The notes beneath the pieces are model-generated. The model saw only the letters and a list, made by a program, of their open reading frames with translations. It did no database searches and was not told where the DNA came from. DNA of 16,033 bases from an uncultured Lachnospiraceae bacterium (lineage in GTDB: Bacteria; Bacillota; Clostridia; Lachnospirales; Lachnospiraceae): NCBI GenBank assembly GCA_910586025.1, contig CAJUIO010000065.1:4475-20507 (forward strand). The letters are read 5' to 3'. The translations under genes and the position numbers were made by a program. This document shows positions 6,954 through 14,002 of the stretch, piece by piece; position 1 is the stretch's first letter, and each line of letters begins with the position of its first letter.

Positions 6954-8077
6954 TACATATTTTTATATTTTTCCACAATGGCGGCCATGTCCGCCCACTT
7001 ATCCTCCATATCCTTCACCAGCTTGAACTGCGTTCTGGCACGATCCAGATTATGGCCGTCCCTGTGGATCTTGAAATAAGTGTCGCCCTCCAGAAAATCC
7101 GCCAGAAAACGGATCCCGCATTCATAGGTCATCAGCTTCGCACCCATGGGGAGCATCTCGATCTCCTTCTCGGTGAGGCTCCCGCCGCAGCCTTCCAGAT
7201 AGCCCTTCGTGAAGGCCTCGAACAGGGACAGATCCATCTCGATCTTGTCAAGATCCTTTTCATCCTCCGCCCCCGTGCTTGCCCCAAAGCGTATGGAATC
7301 CCCGAAATCATAGTGGGAAAGTCCCGGCATCACGGTGTCCAGGTCGATAATGCAGATTGCCTTCTTCGTATCCGCATCAAACAATATGTTATTCAGCTTC
7401 GTGTCATTATGCGTAACCCTCAAAGGCAGTTCCCCCGCCTTCAGCATGTCCGTCAGCACCCTGGTATCCGCTTCCCTGGCAAGCGCAAACGCAATCTCCT
7501 CCTTCGCCTGCGCCGCCCTTCCCATTCTGTCTTCCTGCACGGCTCTCCGGAAATCCGAAAAGCGCGACGGCGTGTTGTGGAAATTCGGGATGGTTTCATG
7601 CAGTGTCTTTGCAGGATAGTCAGACAGCATTTTCTGGAAGCCGCCAAAGGCCACTGCGCTGTCATAAAAGTCCTTGGCGCTCTCCACCTTCTCCAGGCAC
7701 ACAGTCTGCTCAACGAACAGGAACATTCTCCAGTAATTGCCCTCCCCGTCCAGATAGTAATTGGATCCGTCTCCCGTTCTCACCACATTCAGGGTTTCCC
7801 TGTCAGGGTTCCCTCCCCGCTTTGCAATAATCTCCCGGAGATACTCCGTCACATTTACCACGTTCTCCATCAGCCGCTGCGGCATCTTAAAAATGGAATG
7901 GTTCATTCTCTGCAGTATGTAACGCCGCCTTTTGCCCTCCTGCGTTTCACACACGACCAGAAACGTGTCGTTAATGTGCCCGTTTCCATAGGGCGCATGC
8001 TCCACCGCCGCCCCCTGCGTCCGAAACCGTGCCGCCACCTCGTCAATCCGGTCATTGATTAAATTTGTCTCGCCCAT
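6950..8077 (-). CDS. nahK: N-acetylhexosamine 1-kinase, phosphotransferase family
   Basis: Cytoplasmic kinase of the APH fold, 375 residues, that phosphorylates GlcNAc or GalNAc at C1 with ATP. This is the second step after GH112 phosphorolysis. The nucleotide loop region reads PYGNGHINDTFLV (29-41). The catalytic loop is THNDTKLNN with Asp225, and the metal-binding segment is IIDLDTVMPG with Asp245/Asp247. The family is close to homoserine and choline kinases, but the length, the HNDTKLNN form, the DFGDSIRFG stretch (257-265) and the neighbours favour NahK. The ATG at 8077 has a GGAGGACTT site, and promoter 8108-8136 is close to consensus. It is not in the transporter operon, lies on the far side of the regulator and converges with it. 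No galT/galE-type partner follows. Confidence 0.85.
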   Translation of the reverse strand: MGETNLINDRIDEVAARFRTQGAAVEHAPYGNGHINDTFLVVCETQEGKRRRYILQRMNHSIFKMPQRLMENVVNVTEYLREIIAKRGGNPDRETLNVVRTGDGSNYYLDGEGNYWRMFLFVEQTVCLEKVESAKDFYDSAVAFGGFQKMLSDYPAKTLHETIPNFHNTPSRFSDFRRAVQEDRMGRAAQAKEEIAFALAREADTRVLTDMLKAGELPLRVTHNDTKLNNILFDADTKKAICIIDLDTVMPGLSHYDFGDSIRFGASTGAEDEKDLDKIEMDLSLFEAFTKGYLEGCGGSLTEKEIEMLPMGAKLMTYECGIRFLADFLEGDTYFKIHRDGHNLDRARTQFKLVKDMEDKWADMAAIVEKYKNMY

Positions 8078-8107
8078 AAGTCCTCCTTCTCTCTGGTATT
8101 TGAATTT

Positions 8108-8136
8108 ATGATATGAAATAACGGAACAATTGTCAA
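8108..8136 (-). promoter_or_regulatory. Near-consensus SigA promoter of nahK
   Basis: On the minus strand a perfect TTGACA (8136-8131), 17 bp, then TATCAT (8113-8108). Transcription would begin near 8101, leaving a leader of about 24 nt. There is no copy of the AraC-site 13-mer nearby, which suggests constitutive or separately controlled kinase expression. Confidence 0.75.
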
Positions 8137-8158
8137 TCCCGCCAGCCCCATACTCTCC

Positions 8159-9118
8159 TTAACAGTTAATGATGTTTCTGTTCCCGCCCCGCAAAAAGGC
8201 CTCGATATTTTTGCAGGTTTCCTCCACGCACCTTGTCCTTGCCTCGATACTGGCCCATGCCATATGAGGCGTGATAATCAGCCGGCCGCTGTCCATAAAC
8301 CGGCTTAAGGGATTGCTCTCCCTCATGGGCTCCGTACCGGTAACGTCCAGCCCGGCGGCCGCAATCTCCCCTTCCGTCAGCGCCGTGTACAGATCTGCGT
8401 CATTAACCACCGGCCCTCTCGCCACGTTGATCAGGATGGCGCTCCTCTTCATCTTCTTAAGGGCTTCGCAGTTGATCAGATTACGGGTGAGATCGCTTAA
8501 TGGGCAGTGCAGGGACAGGAAATCCGATTCCTCAAGCAGCGTATCAAAATCCACCCTCTCATACTCCGTACAGCCGCTCCTGCCCGTCACGGAGTGGAAA
8601 ATCACCCGGCACCCAAAGGCCTGCGCTATCCGCGCCACCTTTTTTCCGATATTACCCATGCCGATAATCCCCCAGGTCTTGCCCGCAAGCTCCGTGTAGG
8701 GTATGTCAAAGTTCGAGAACCGATCCTGGGCCGCATACTGTCCGGACTTCACGTAGTCGTCATAATGGCGCAGCTTTTCCAGCAGATACAGGCACAGGGC
8801 AAAGGTATGCTGCGCCACCGCATCCGTGGAATAATTTACCACATTAGCCACTTTAATTCCCCGGCTTTTGCAGTACTTCAGATCCACGTTGTCATATCCC
8901 GTGGCAAAAAGGCAGATGAGCTTTACGTTCCCCGCATCTTTCAGGGTGCTCTCGTTCAGGGGCGTCTTGTTTGCGATCACGATGTCCGCATCGGCGATCC
9001 GCCCAGCCGCCTCCTCTCCCGTGGTGTTGGCATAGGCCGTAACCTCCCCATACCTGCCGATGGCATCCACGGAAATGTCGGTGCCCACACTGTTTCTCTC
9101 AAGCATTACGATTTTCAT
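8159..9118 (-). CDS. D-isomer-specific 2-hydroxyacid dehydrogenase
   Basis: Cytoplasmic NAD(P)H-dependent oxidoreductase, 319 residues, interconverting a 2-oxoacid and a D-2-hydroxyacid. The closest style is glycerate dehydrogenase/hydroxypyruvate reductase. The substrate domain contains LICLFATGYDNVD. The nucleotide fold has the GMGNIG loop at 153-158. The catalytic triad is visible as Arg234 (NVARGPVVN), Glu263 (TGTEPM) and His285 (ITPHMAWAS). The residue after the second strand is not the usual Asp (IFHSVTGR), so NADP use is possible. The ATG at 9118 with AAAGGAG upstream is chosen. It overlaps the stop of the upstream AAA-ATPase-like gene in an ATGA arrangement, so the two are probably translated together. 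Only 81 bp separate its stop from the nahK start, and that gap holds the nahK promoter. The physiological substrate cannot be read from the sequence. Confidence 0.88.
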   Translation of the reverse strand: MKIVMLERNSVGTDISVDAIGRYGEVTAYANTTGEEAAGRIADADIVIANKTPLNESTLKDAGNVKLICLFATGYDNVDLKYCKSRGIKVANVVNYSTDAVAQHTFALCLYLLEKLRHYDDYVKSGQYAAQDRFSNFDIPYTELAGKTWGIIGMGNIGKKVARIAQAFGCRVIFHSVTGRSGCTEYERVDFDTLLEESDFLSLHCPLSDLTRNLINCEALKKMKRSAILINVARGPVVNDADLYTALTEGEIAAAGLDVTGTEPMRESNPLSRFMDSGRLIITPHMAWASIEARTRCVEETCKNIEAFLRGGNRNIINC

Positions 9119-10824
9119 AAGTTTTTGTTCTCCTTTACGGCTACCATACATTCCTTCTCACAAAATGCCATTCCATACTTTAAGATTTTTTTCATTCCCC
9201 TGCGTTCCAGAGCCGCAGCGTATTTGCGCTCCTCGATCTGTTTCAGCGCCGCCTGGCACCCCTTCTCCAGATTGCCGTCTCCGGCATACTTCAGCTCGAT
9301 GACAATACCCGTCCGCTCCGGGGTGCAGACCGAGATATCACCATATCCTTCCCCCATTTCCGCATTGGACAAAACCAGCCAGTCTCCCCGGCTCTGCAAA
9401 AGCCCCAATACCATGCCATGGTAAAAGTTTTCTTTCCTGTCCATCCTCACCGCCGTGTCCCGCACGCTGATGGAATCCCATAGATAATCCCGCAGCATTT
9501 CCTGAATCAGCACCGCATCGCCATTTGGAAATGCCGTGCAGAACCTCTCAATTCTCGACAGATCCGACCTGGATGTCTCCTTAAACCAATCCTCCACCAG
9601 ATCGGCAAACAGCTCTTCCACTTCTCTGTTAGGTATGGCAAGCTGCACCTGTCTGCCATGCGAGGGACCTCTCTGTGTCAGATAACCGGTGGCGAAGAGC
9701 ACGCTCCAGAGATTATCAACAGAGCTGTCAAGCTCTCTGTACGTCAATTCCTGCTTTATGGGCTTACAGATCGTCCCGCCGGACAGGAGCCGCTCGATAT
9801 CGCCCTTTGTCATCAAATCTGCCTTATCAATAAACCGTCTCACTATGTTATTGCCACTGGTATTTGCCCAGTAATTTTCCGGCTCGGCTCCTTTATCCCG
9901 CAGCCGGATCTGCACATACTTGATCACATCCCAGGGACAGTAAATGGACACATTCCCAAACCGATACCCGTCATACCAGTCCCGCACCGTCTCATAGGCA
10001 TCTTCCAGTTCGTAATACCGCAGCAGCTCCCTGACCTCTTCGTCAGTAAATCCAAAGCCGTCACAGAAATATGGGTCAGACACGGTCATCACATTCAGGT
10101 TGTTCAGCCCGGTAAAAATACTTTCCTTGGAAATCCTCAGGCATCCGGTCAGAACTGCAAACTGCAGGCTGTCGTTTGTCTTCAGGGCATTGCCCAGAAG
10201 ATTCCGGATGAGCTCTGTCATCTCATCATAATAGCCCGCCCGAAACGCCTTATCCAGCGGGACATCATATTCGTCGATAAGCAGTATGGTCTTCTGTCCG
10301 TAGTGCTTTGATAACAGCCGGGAAAGGGTCTGAATACTGTCCTCAAGCGCCGCATCCGACATGGAAAAAATTGCTCTGTGCTCATCGCCCACTTCTATCA
10401 GCTGCGCATACAGCTCTGTTTCCTTTTCCGTAAGCCGGTCACTTTCCAGAAGAAACTGAAAACGCAGCGCCTCTTTTCCAATCACGTTCCTCATAGCGGC
10501 GCTTGCAGATACAAAATCAGAACCGCTCACACCCTTAAGGGTTATGGATATCACCGGAAATTGCCCCATGTATTTTTCACACAGCTCTTTTTCCTGTAAG
10601 ATTTTCAATCCCTCAAACAGAGTCTTGTCACCGCCAATCTCAAAAAATGATTTCAACATGCTCATGTTCAGGGATTTTCCAAACCGTCTCGGACGGGTAA
10701 AAAGATTCACTTCTCCCCAGTTACGCAGAAGCTCCGCAATGAACTGCGTTTTGTCAACATAGTAAAAATCATTGGTTCTGATCTTCTCAAACCCGTCAAT
10801 TCCAATCGGAAGCTTTTTACTCAT
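9115..10824 (-). CDS. AAA-ATPase-like protein with C-terminal PD-(D/E)XK nuclease domain
   Basis: A 569-residue member of the AAA-ATPase-like (PF09820) plus PDDEXK_9/DUF1703 (PF08011) family, common in multiple copies in Bacteroidetes and Clostridia. Its biological role is unsettled (anti-phage or mobile-element roles are often suggested). The opening PIGIDGFEKIRTNDFYYVDKT is diagnostic. Walker A is the family's FTRPRRFGKSLNMS form (Lys50), Walker B is LLIDEYD (181-187). The nuclease-like core has Asp496 and the E-x-K pair Glu510/Lys512 (IVIELKYA), so the catalytic residues look intact. The ATG at 10824 has only a weak AAGGCGG site, and a weak promoter can be drawn at 10854-10882. The 3' end overlaps the dehydrogenase start by 4 bp, an odd pairing of unrelated functions. 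Confidence 0.87.
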   Translation of the reverse strand: MSKKLPIGIDGFEKIRTNDFYYVDKTQFIAELLRNWGEVNLFTRPRRFGKSLNMSMLKSFFEIGGDKTLFEGLKILQEKELCEKYMGQFPVISITLKGVSGSDFVSASAAMRNVIGKEALRFQFLLESDRLTEKETELYAQLIEVGDEHRAIFSMSDAALEDSIQTLSRLLSKHYGQKTILLIDEYDVPLDKAFRAGYYDEMTELIRNLLGNALKTNDSLQFAVLTGCLRISKESIFTGLNNLNVMTVSDPYFCDGFGFTDEEVRELLRYYELEDAYETVRDWYDGYRFGNVSIYCPWDVIKYVQIRLRDKGAEPENYWANTSGNNIVRRFIDKADLMTKGDIERLLSGGTICKPIKQELTYRELDSSVDNLWSVLFATGYLTQRGPSHGRQVQLAIPNREVEELFADLVEDWFKETSRSDLSRIERFCTAFPNGDAVLIQEMLRDYLWDSISVRDTAVRMDRKENFYHGMVLGLLQSRGDWLVLSNAEMGEGYGDISVCTPERTGIVIELKYAGDGNLEKGCQAALKQIEERKYAAALERRGMKKILKYGMAFCEKECMVAVKENKNL

Positions 10825-10853
10825 CTGTCTGCCCGCCTTTCTGATATATTAAC

Positions 10854-10882
10854 AAGTTATCATAAAGCAGACGGCTTTTCAA
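10854..10882 (-). promoter_or_regulatory. Weak candidate promoter of the AAA-ATPase-like gene
   Basis: TTGAAA (10882-10877), 17 bp, TAACTT (10859-10854) on the minus strand. The -35 overlaps the endolysin stop codon. The -10 is poor, so read-through from the lysis genes is an alternative. Confidence 0.3.
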
Positions 10883-11928
10883 CCGCATTTCCCGTCAAAT
10901 CTGGTCAGGCCATGCGCCTCTATGTAGTCCCGGACCAGGGAATCCGCATAGCCATGAGAAGTGGCATAGCCGCAGGACTGCAGATACTGGCAGACGAGCA
11001 CGTATTCCCCGCATCCGATTATGGGAGCATAACGAAGCGTCTTTCCCCCGTCCAGGCTTCTTGTCGCAATGTAATCGTTGTGGTCAATGACAGATTCTTC
11101 AAAGCTGTCATAGGCCCTCCATCTTGTCCCGGGTACCGTTATGTAGCTGCCATCCGGTCTCTGTTCCACGGCATCCTTCACATAAATCCTTCCGGGCCAG
11201 CCGTTTTCCTTTATTCCAAAGAGTGCGTTTGCATTCCGGGCCAGCTCCGACGTGCCGCAGGCCGACTCTTTCATGGCCTGGGCAACCACCACTGAGGGAA
11301 GCATGATTCTTCTGCGCTCCCAGTCTCTCCTTGCAATCTCTCCCACAGATTCAATGAATTCCTCCCGGCCCTGCCGCTTGCTCAAGGTACCGCAGGCCGC
11401 AAGCTGCTCCAGGAATCCGCCGCTTATAGCCTGGGCCACGGTATCCGCACCCCCGATCCGCTCATACAGATCCACGTCCGCTTGATTATCGCAAAAACAT
11501 ACTTCAATCAGCATTGCCTTTGCCCTGGTATTTCGGATCACGTAGAGGCCGGTTCCCGCTTTTACCCCTCTGTCTGGAAACCCGAGAGCTTCCATTCTCC
11601 TGCATATACAGAGCGCCTGCGGATATTGCCGTCCCTCATAAGTATAGATCTCAACGCCCCGTCCCGCATGAGACGGCGAGGCGTTAAAGTGAATGCTGAT
11701 AAACCAGTCCAGATTTTCGCTGTTGGCAAGCGTCGTCACTCCGGCAAGATATTCCTTTTGTGTCTTTGCCTTATCAATCGTGCAGTCCACCACCTCCATT
11801 CCGGCCTTGCGAAGCCTTGCGGCAAGCGCATAACCCACGAGCCTTGTATGAACCGATTCCCCGATCAATCCCCGGGCTCCGCAGCCTGCGCCCTCAATGG
11901 TATGACCGCAGTTAATCCCTATTACCAT
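10879..11928 (-). CDS. Two-domain endolysin: amidase_3 plus glucosaminidase
   Basis: Peptidoglycan hydrolase, 349 residues, no signal peptide, as expected for a holin-released enzyme. Residues 1 to about 175 are a zinc N-acetylmuramoyl-L-alanine amidase (Amidase_3). Ligands His9 (NCGHT), Glu24 (GESVHTR) and His80 (ISIHFNAS), and catalytic Glu142 (MLIEVCFCDN), are all present. Residues about 187-349 are a GH73/LYZ2-like endo-beta-N-acetylglucosaminidase with Glu221 in AQAMKESACGTSELA, followed by NALFGIKENGWPG. It therefore should cut both the glycan and the stem peptide. The ATG at 11928 lies 4 bp after the holin stop, and its AAAGGAG site is within the end of the holin gene, so the two are coupled. 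No cell-wall-binding repeats are seen. Both active sites look intact, so this is not obviously a dead relic. Confidence 0.9.
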   Translation of the reverse strand: MVIGINCGHTIEGAGCGARGLIGESVHTRLVGYALAARLRKAGMEVVDCTIDKAKTQKEYLAGVTTLANSENLDWFISIHFNASPSHAGRGVEIYTYEGRQYPQALCICRRMEALGFPDRGVKAGTGLYVIRNTRAKAMLIEVCFCDNQADVDLYERIGGADTVAQAISGGFLEQLAACGTLSKRQGREEFIESVGEIARRDWERRRIMLPSVVVAQAMKESACGTSELARNANALFGIKENGWPGRIYVKDAVEQRPDGSYITVPGTRWRAYDSFEESVIDHNDYIATRSLDGGKTLRYAPIIGCGEYVLVCQYLQSCGYATSHGYADSLVRDYIEAHGLTRFDGKCG

Positions 11929-11932
11929 TTCC

Positions 11933-12139
11933 TCACTCTCCTTTCAGCTCCGGCAGTCCTGCAGCCGATGTCAGCAGGGAGAGCACGCCTGCCAGTATTG
12001 CGGACGATATCGCAATCGTCCAGTCCACCTCTCCCAGAGCGGCGGCCGTTCCTATGGCCGCCACCGCCGTCTGCGCCATGGTTTTGACCGCCCTTATTCC
12101 CGCCGCCTTTAACCAGTCTTTTGTTCTTCTGCTCATCAT
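11933..12139 (-). CDS. Phage-type holin, r1t-like
   Basis: Small membrane protein of 68 residues. A basic N-terminus (MMSRRTKDWLKAAG) is followed by a first hydrophobic helix (about 17-36, TMAQTAVAAIGTAAALG) and a second (about 40-60, WTIAISSAILAGVLSLLTSAAG), ending GLPELKGE. The size, the 'VDW' before the second helix and the terminal 'GLP' are typical of r1t-like holins (PF16945), which open the membrane so that the endolysin reaches the wall. It starts at 12139 (or the next ATG at 12136) behind a GGGAGG site. It lies between the coiled-coil membrane protein and the endolysin, the classic order of a lysis cassette. Confidence 0.85.
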   Translation of the reverse strand: MMSRRTKDWLKAAGIRAVKTMAQTAVAAIGTAAALGEVDWTIAISSAILAGVLSLLTSAAGLPELKGE

Positions 12140-12160
12140 GTCTTTGTCCTCCCATTCTTC

Positions 12161-12463
12161 CTATAATAATGTAAGAAGAGCCGTGGTAGCGGAACCGATC
12201 ACGCCGCCCACAAGAGCGGTCACGATTGCCGATTTGATCAGCTTACTCGTCTCCCCCGGTACCTTTTCCAGAACCTCCAGATGCTCTCCCTGCCGGTTCA
12301 GCTCCTTCATCATGCTCTCTATACTCACTGCCATCCGGTTTACCGATATGGCAAGCTCGTGGATCGCTCCGCCCTGGGCTTCCAGATCCGTGACACGATG
12401 CTTCAGCGAACCCACCTCATGCTCATGCGCTTCCAGCTTTACCGCAACTTCTGTTTCTTCCAT
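12161..12463 (-). CDS. XhlA-like coiled-coil membrane protein of the lysis cassette
   Basis: A 100-residue protein starting MEETEVAVKLEAHEHEVG. Residues 1 to about 65 form an amphipathic coiled coil with heptads (LKHRVTDLEAQ, ISVNRMAVSIESMMKEL). The C-terminus is a single hydrophobic helix (about 75-100, IKSAIVTALVGGVIGSATTALL). This layout matches XhlA-type proteins that accompany holins in Bacillus phage-like elements and several clostridial prophages. I choose 12463 as start because AGAAGGTGA precedes it; an upstream in-frame extension would run into the terminator hairpin at 12536-12577. It is the first gene of the lysis cassette, 21 bp ahead of the holin. The call rests on architecture and context, not on a strong sequence signature. 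Confidence 0.7.
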   Translation of the reverse strand: MEETEVAVKLEAHEHEVGSLKHRVTDLEAQGGAIHELAISVNRMAVSIESMMKELNRQGEHLEVLEKVPGETSKLIKSAIVTALVGGVIGSATTALLTLL

Positions 12464-12506
12464 ACATTTCACCTTCTTTCTTTTCAAGGCCCTGCCTCTT
12501 AATTGA

Positions 12507-12535
12507 TAAAGAAGGAATTGAGGGCAAAAAGTAAA
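12507..12535 (-). promoter_or_regulatory. Candidate TTTACA-type promoter before the lysis cassette
   Basis: No SigA promoter is evident between the terminator and the XhlA-like gene. On the minus strand TTTACT (12535-12530), 17 bp, TCTTTA (12512-12507) resembles the TTTACA-type -35 described for TcdR/BotR/UviA sigma factors. The region is T-rich and the -35 is also the U-tract of the terminator, so chance is a real possibility. Confidence 0.25.
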
Positions 12536-12577
12536 CAGAGCCGCCGTTTTGTTTTTCACAACAAAACGGCGGCTCTG
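12536..12577 (-). terminator. Strong rho-independent terminator of the sigma/anti-sigma operon
   Basis: Perfect 18-bp inverted repeat: CAGAGCCGCCGTTTTGTT (12536-12553) and its complement at 12560-12577, with a 6-nt loop. On the minus strand the stem is followed by TTTACTTTTT, giving a U-rich tail. It ends the minus-strand operon at 12602-14505 and insulates the lysis cassette. On the plus strand there is no U-tract. Confidence 0.8.
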
Positions 12578-12601
12578 CTTCCTGTATCTATAAGCCTGTT
12601 T

Positions 12602-13117
12602 TTATTTCCTGAACGTGTACGCCTCTGTCTCCGTATACAGCGACAATTCCTCCCCGTTCTTAATTGCGTAGTGAACACAGTGTGCCCGATATTTCTTCCC
12701 ATCCTCCGGATTGGACATGGTAAACCCTCCAAAAAAGGCATCCGTGTTTTCCGAATAATCACTTCTGATCACAATGTCCTTCCAGAAAAGACCGTTTTTC
12801 TGTTGAAGAGTAAAGTTTCTCACACCTATCTTGCTCGCAATCCCCCGGCAGGCCGTGGAATAAACCACCAGAAGCTTTCCATCCTGACTGGATATCCCCA
12901 CATCGCAGGTGCCCAGGTCGGAATGCAGGGAAATCCCCTCATTTCCAAAGATCTGATGATATAGCTCCTCCGCCTCCTCGGGCGTTAAAAACTGTATCTC
13001 AGGAGCCTGAGCTTCCGCCTCCTGTCCCGTCACCTCTGTTTCCACTGCAAAGGCCTTAAGCGGCATCAACAGCATAAGCGCCGCACAAAAACAGCTTATC
13101 ATTCTTTTTATTTTCAT
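12602..13117 (-). CDS. Secreted protein of unknown function
   Basis: I do not recognise the 171-residue product with confidence. It has a clear signal peptide (KIKRMISC then a hydrophobic core, likely cut after LKAFA near residue 24), so it is exported. Next come an acidic, Glu/Ala-rich stretch (25-40) and a domain of about 125 residues with alternating strands (LLVVYSTACRG, IGVRNFTLQQKNGLFWKDIVI, YRAHCVHYAI). The 'GVRNFTLQQ..LFWKD' part resembles small secreted clostridial beta-rich proteins. Two cysteines (in GTCDV and TACRG) plus one in AHCVHY could form a disulfide. The ATG at 13117 is 6 bp after the anti-sigma stop, with GAGGT overlapping that gene's end. It is thus the last gene of the sigma operon, probably a product or regulator of the envelope response. 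Confidence 0.7.
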   Translation of the reverse strand: MKIKRMISCFCAALMLLMPLKAFAVETEVTGQEAEAQAPEIQFLTPEEAEELYHQIFGNEGISLHSDLGTCDVGISSQDGKLLVVYSTACRGIASKIGVRNFTLQQKNGLFWKDIVIRSDYSENTDAFFGGFTMSNPEDGKKYRAHCVHYAIKNGEELSLYTETEAYTFRK

Positions 13118-13123
13118 TTCATT

Positions 13124-13978
13124 TTACCTCATTTCCGCTATCACTTTTTCCAGTATTTCCTGTTCCATATTTGTCTCTATCATATACATATAATCCCCAT
13201 CCTGAAACATGGCGTGTATCGCATCATCGCTGTGGAAAAACGAGATCTCAAGCGCATTGATTTCTTTTTTATCCGGAGGATATTCCAGCCCGTCGGTTGC
13301 CGACAGCCATTTGCCATCCTCACTGATTGTACGGATCAACAATCTTAAACTATATGTTCCATCCAGATACTGAGCAGATATCCCCAGATCACTTTCACCC
13401 GATTGCTGTATATGGATTTTTTGAAGAGTCATTCCCTCCGGAACGTACTGCGGTATCTTAAACCCCGTTCCTACCGCATTCTGTGCCGCCTCCCAGGATT
13501 CACAGATGTTTTCCTCCATATCCACGATCTCCTGAAACTCCTCCGCCCTGTCACGGCTTGGCTTCTCCCGGTCCTTGTTCTTCAAGACATCAAAATACAC
13601 AATATAGACCTTCTCCTTCAGATTGGTAAAAATACCTTTGCTCGTCGCCCTGACCGAAATAAAATTGCAGACTCCCAGAAAGAGCACCGCTGCCGCCAAT
13701 ACCACTGCAGCCCTCACTCTTCCAAGAGGCGAACCCTTTGGAGGATTCACATATCCGTTAAGGTATTTTCTGGCAAATTCGTCTCTTTCCATGATCTTTT
13801 CATTTCCCCGGCCATCCATCTGATCCAGCAGCCCAATCATGGAATCTATTTTGGCATGGTCTATCTTCTCCGGCGGTTTTTCCAGCTCTCTATCGATCGC
13901 CCTGTTCAGTTCTTCCCTTAAGTCCTGGTCATCACCTGCCCTGTCTGTATATTTGGGAGCTTTCGTATCCGACTCCAT
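13124..13978 (-). CDS. Membrane anti-sigma factor with DUF4367-like extracellular domain
   Basis: Predicted partner of the upstream sigma factor, 284 residues. A cytoplasmic, charged helical part (about 1-95, REELNRAIDRELEKPPEKID) would hold the sigma factor. One transmembrane segment follows (about 98-118, RAAVVLAAAVLFLGVCNFISV). The extracellular part ends in a DUF4367-like domain with the typical PQYVPEGMTLQKI, then strands and IEISFFHSDD-like elements to the C-terminus. I place the start at the ATG at 13978, which has AAGGAGG 6 bp before it; an in-frame TTG at 13999 is possible but lacks a site. It lies 24 bp after the sigma gene and 6 bp before the secreted-protein gene, so all three are one operon. 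An external signal would release the sigma factor (inference from the family). Confidence 0.8.
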   Translation of the reverse strand: MESDTKAPKYTDRAGDDQDLREELNRAIDRELEKPPEKIDHAKIDSMIGLLDQMDGRGNEKIMERDEFARKYLNGYVNPPKGSPLGRVRAAVVLAAAVLFLGVCNFISVRATSKGIFTNLKEKVYIVYFDVLKNKDREKPSRDRAEEFQEIVDMEENICESWEAAQNAVGTGFKIPQYVPEGMTLQKIHIQQSGESDLGISAQYLDGTYSLRLLIRTISEDGKWLSATDGLEYPPDKKEINALEISFFHSDDAIHAMFQDGDYMYMIETNMEQEILEKVIAEMR

Positions 13979-14002
13979 AAAATCCTCCTTATCAGTCAAT
14001 TC

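Noticed and set aside
6940..6985. Bidirectional terminator at the araC/kinase junction
   Set aside because: Only a 4-bp AGGG/CCCT stem is present beside T-rich sequence; too weak to call although some read-through control may exist.
6773..8062. Long plus-strand open frame (429 codons) over the araC end and the kinase
   Set aside because: It is a histidine/proline/arginine-rich shadow of the kinase with no start signal.
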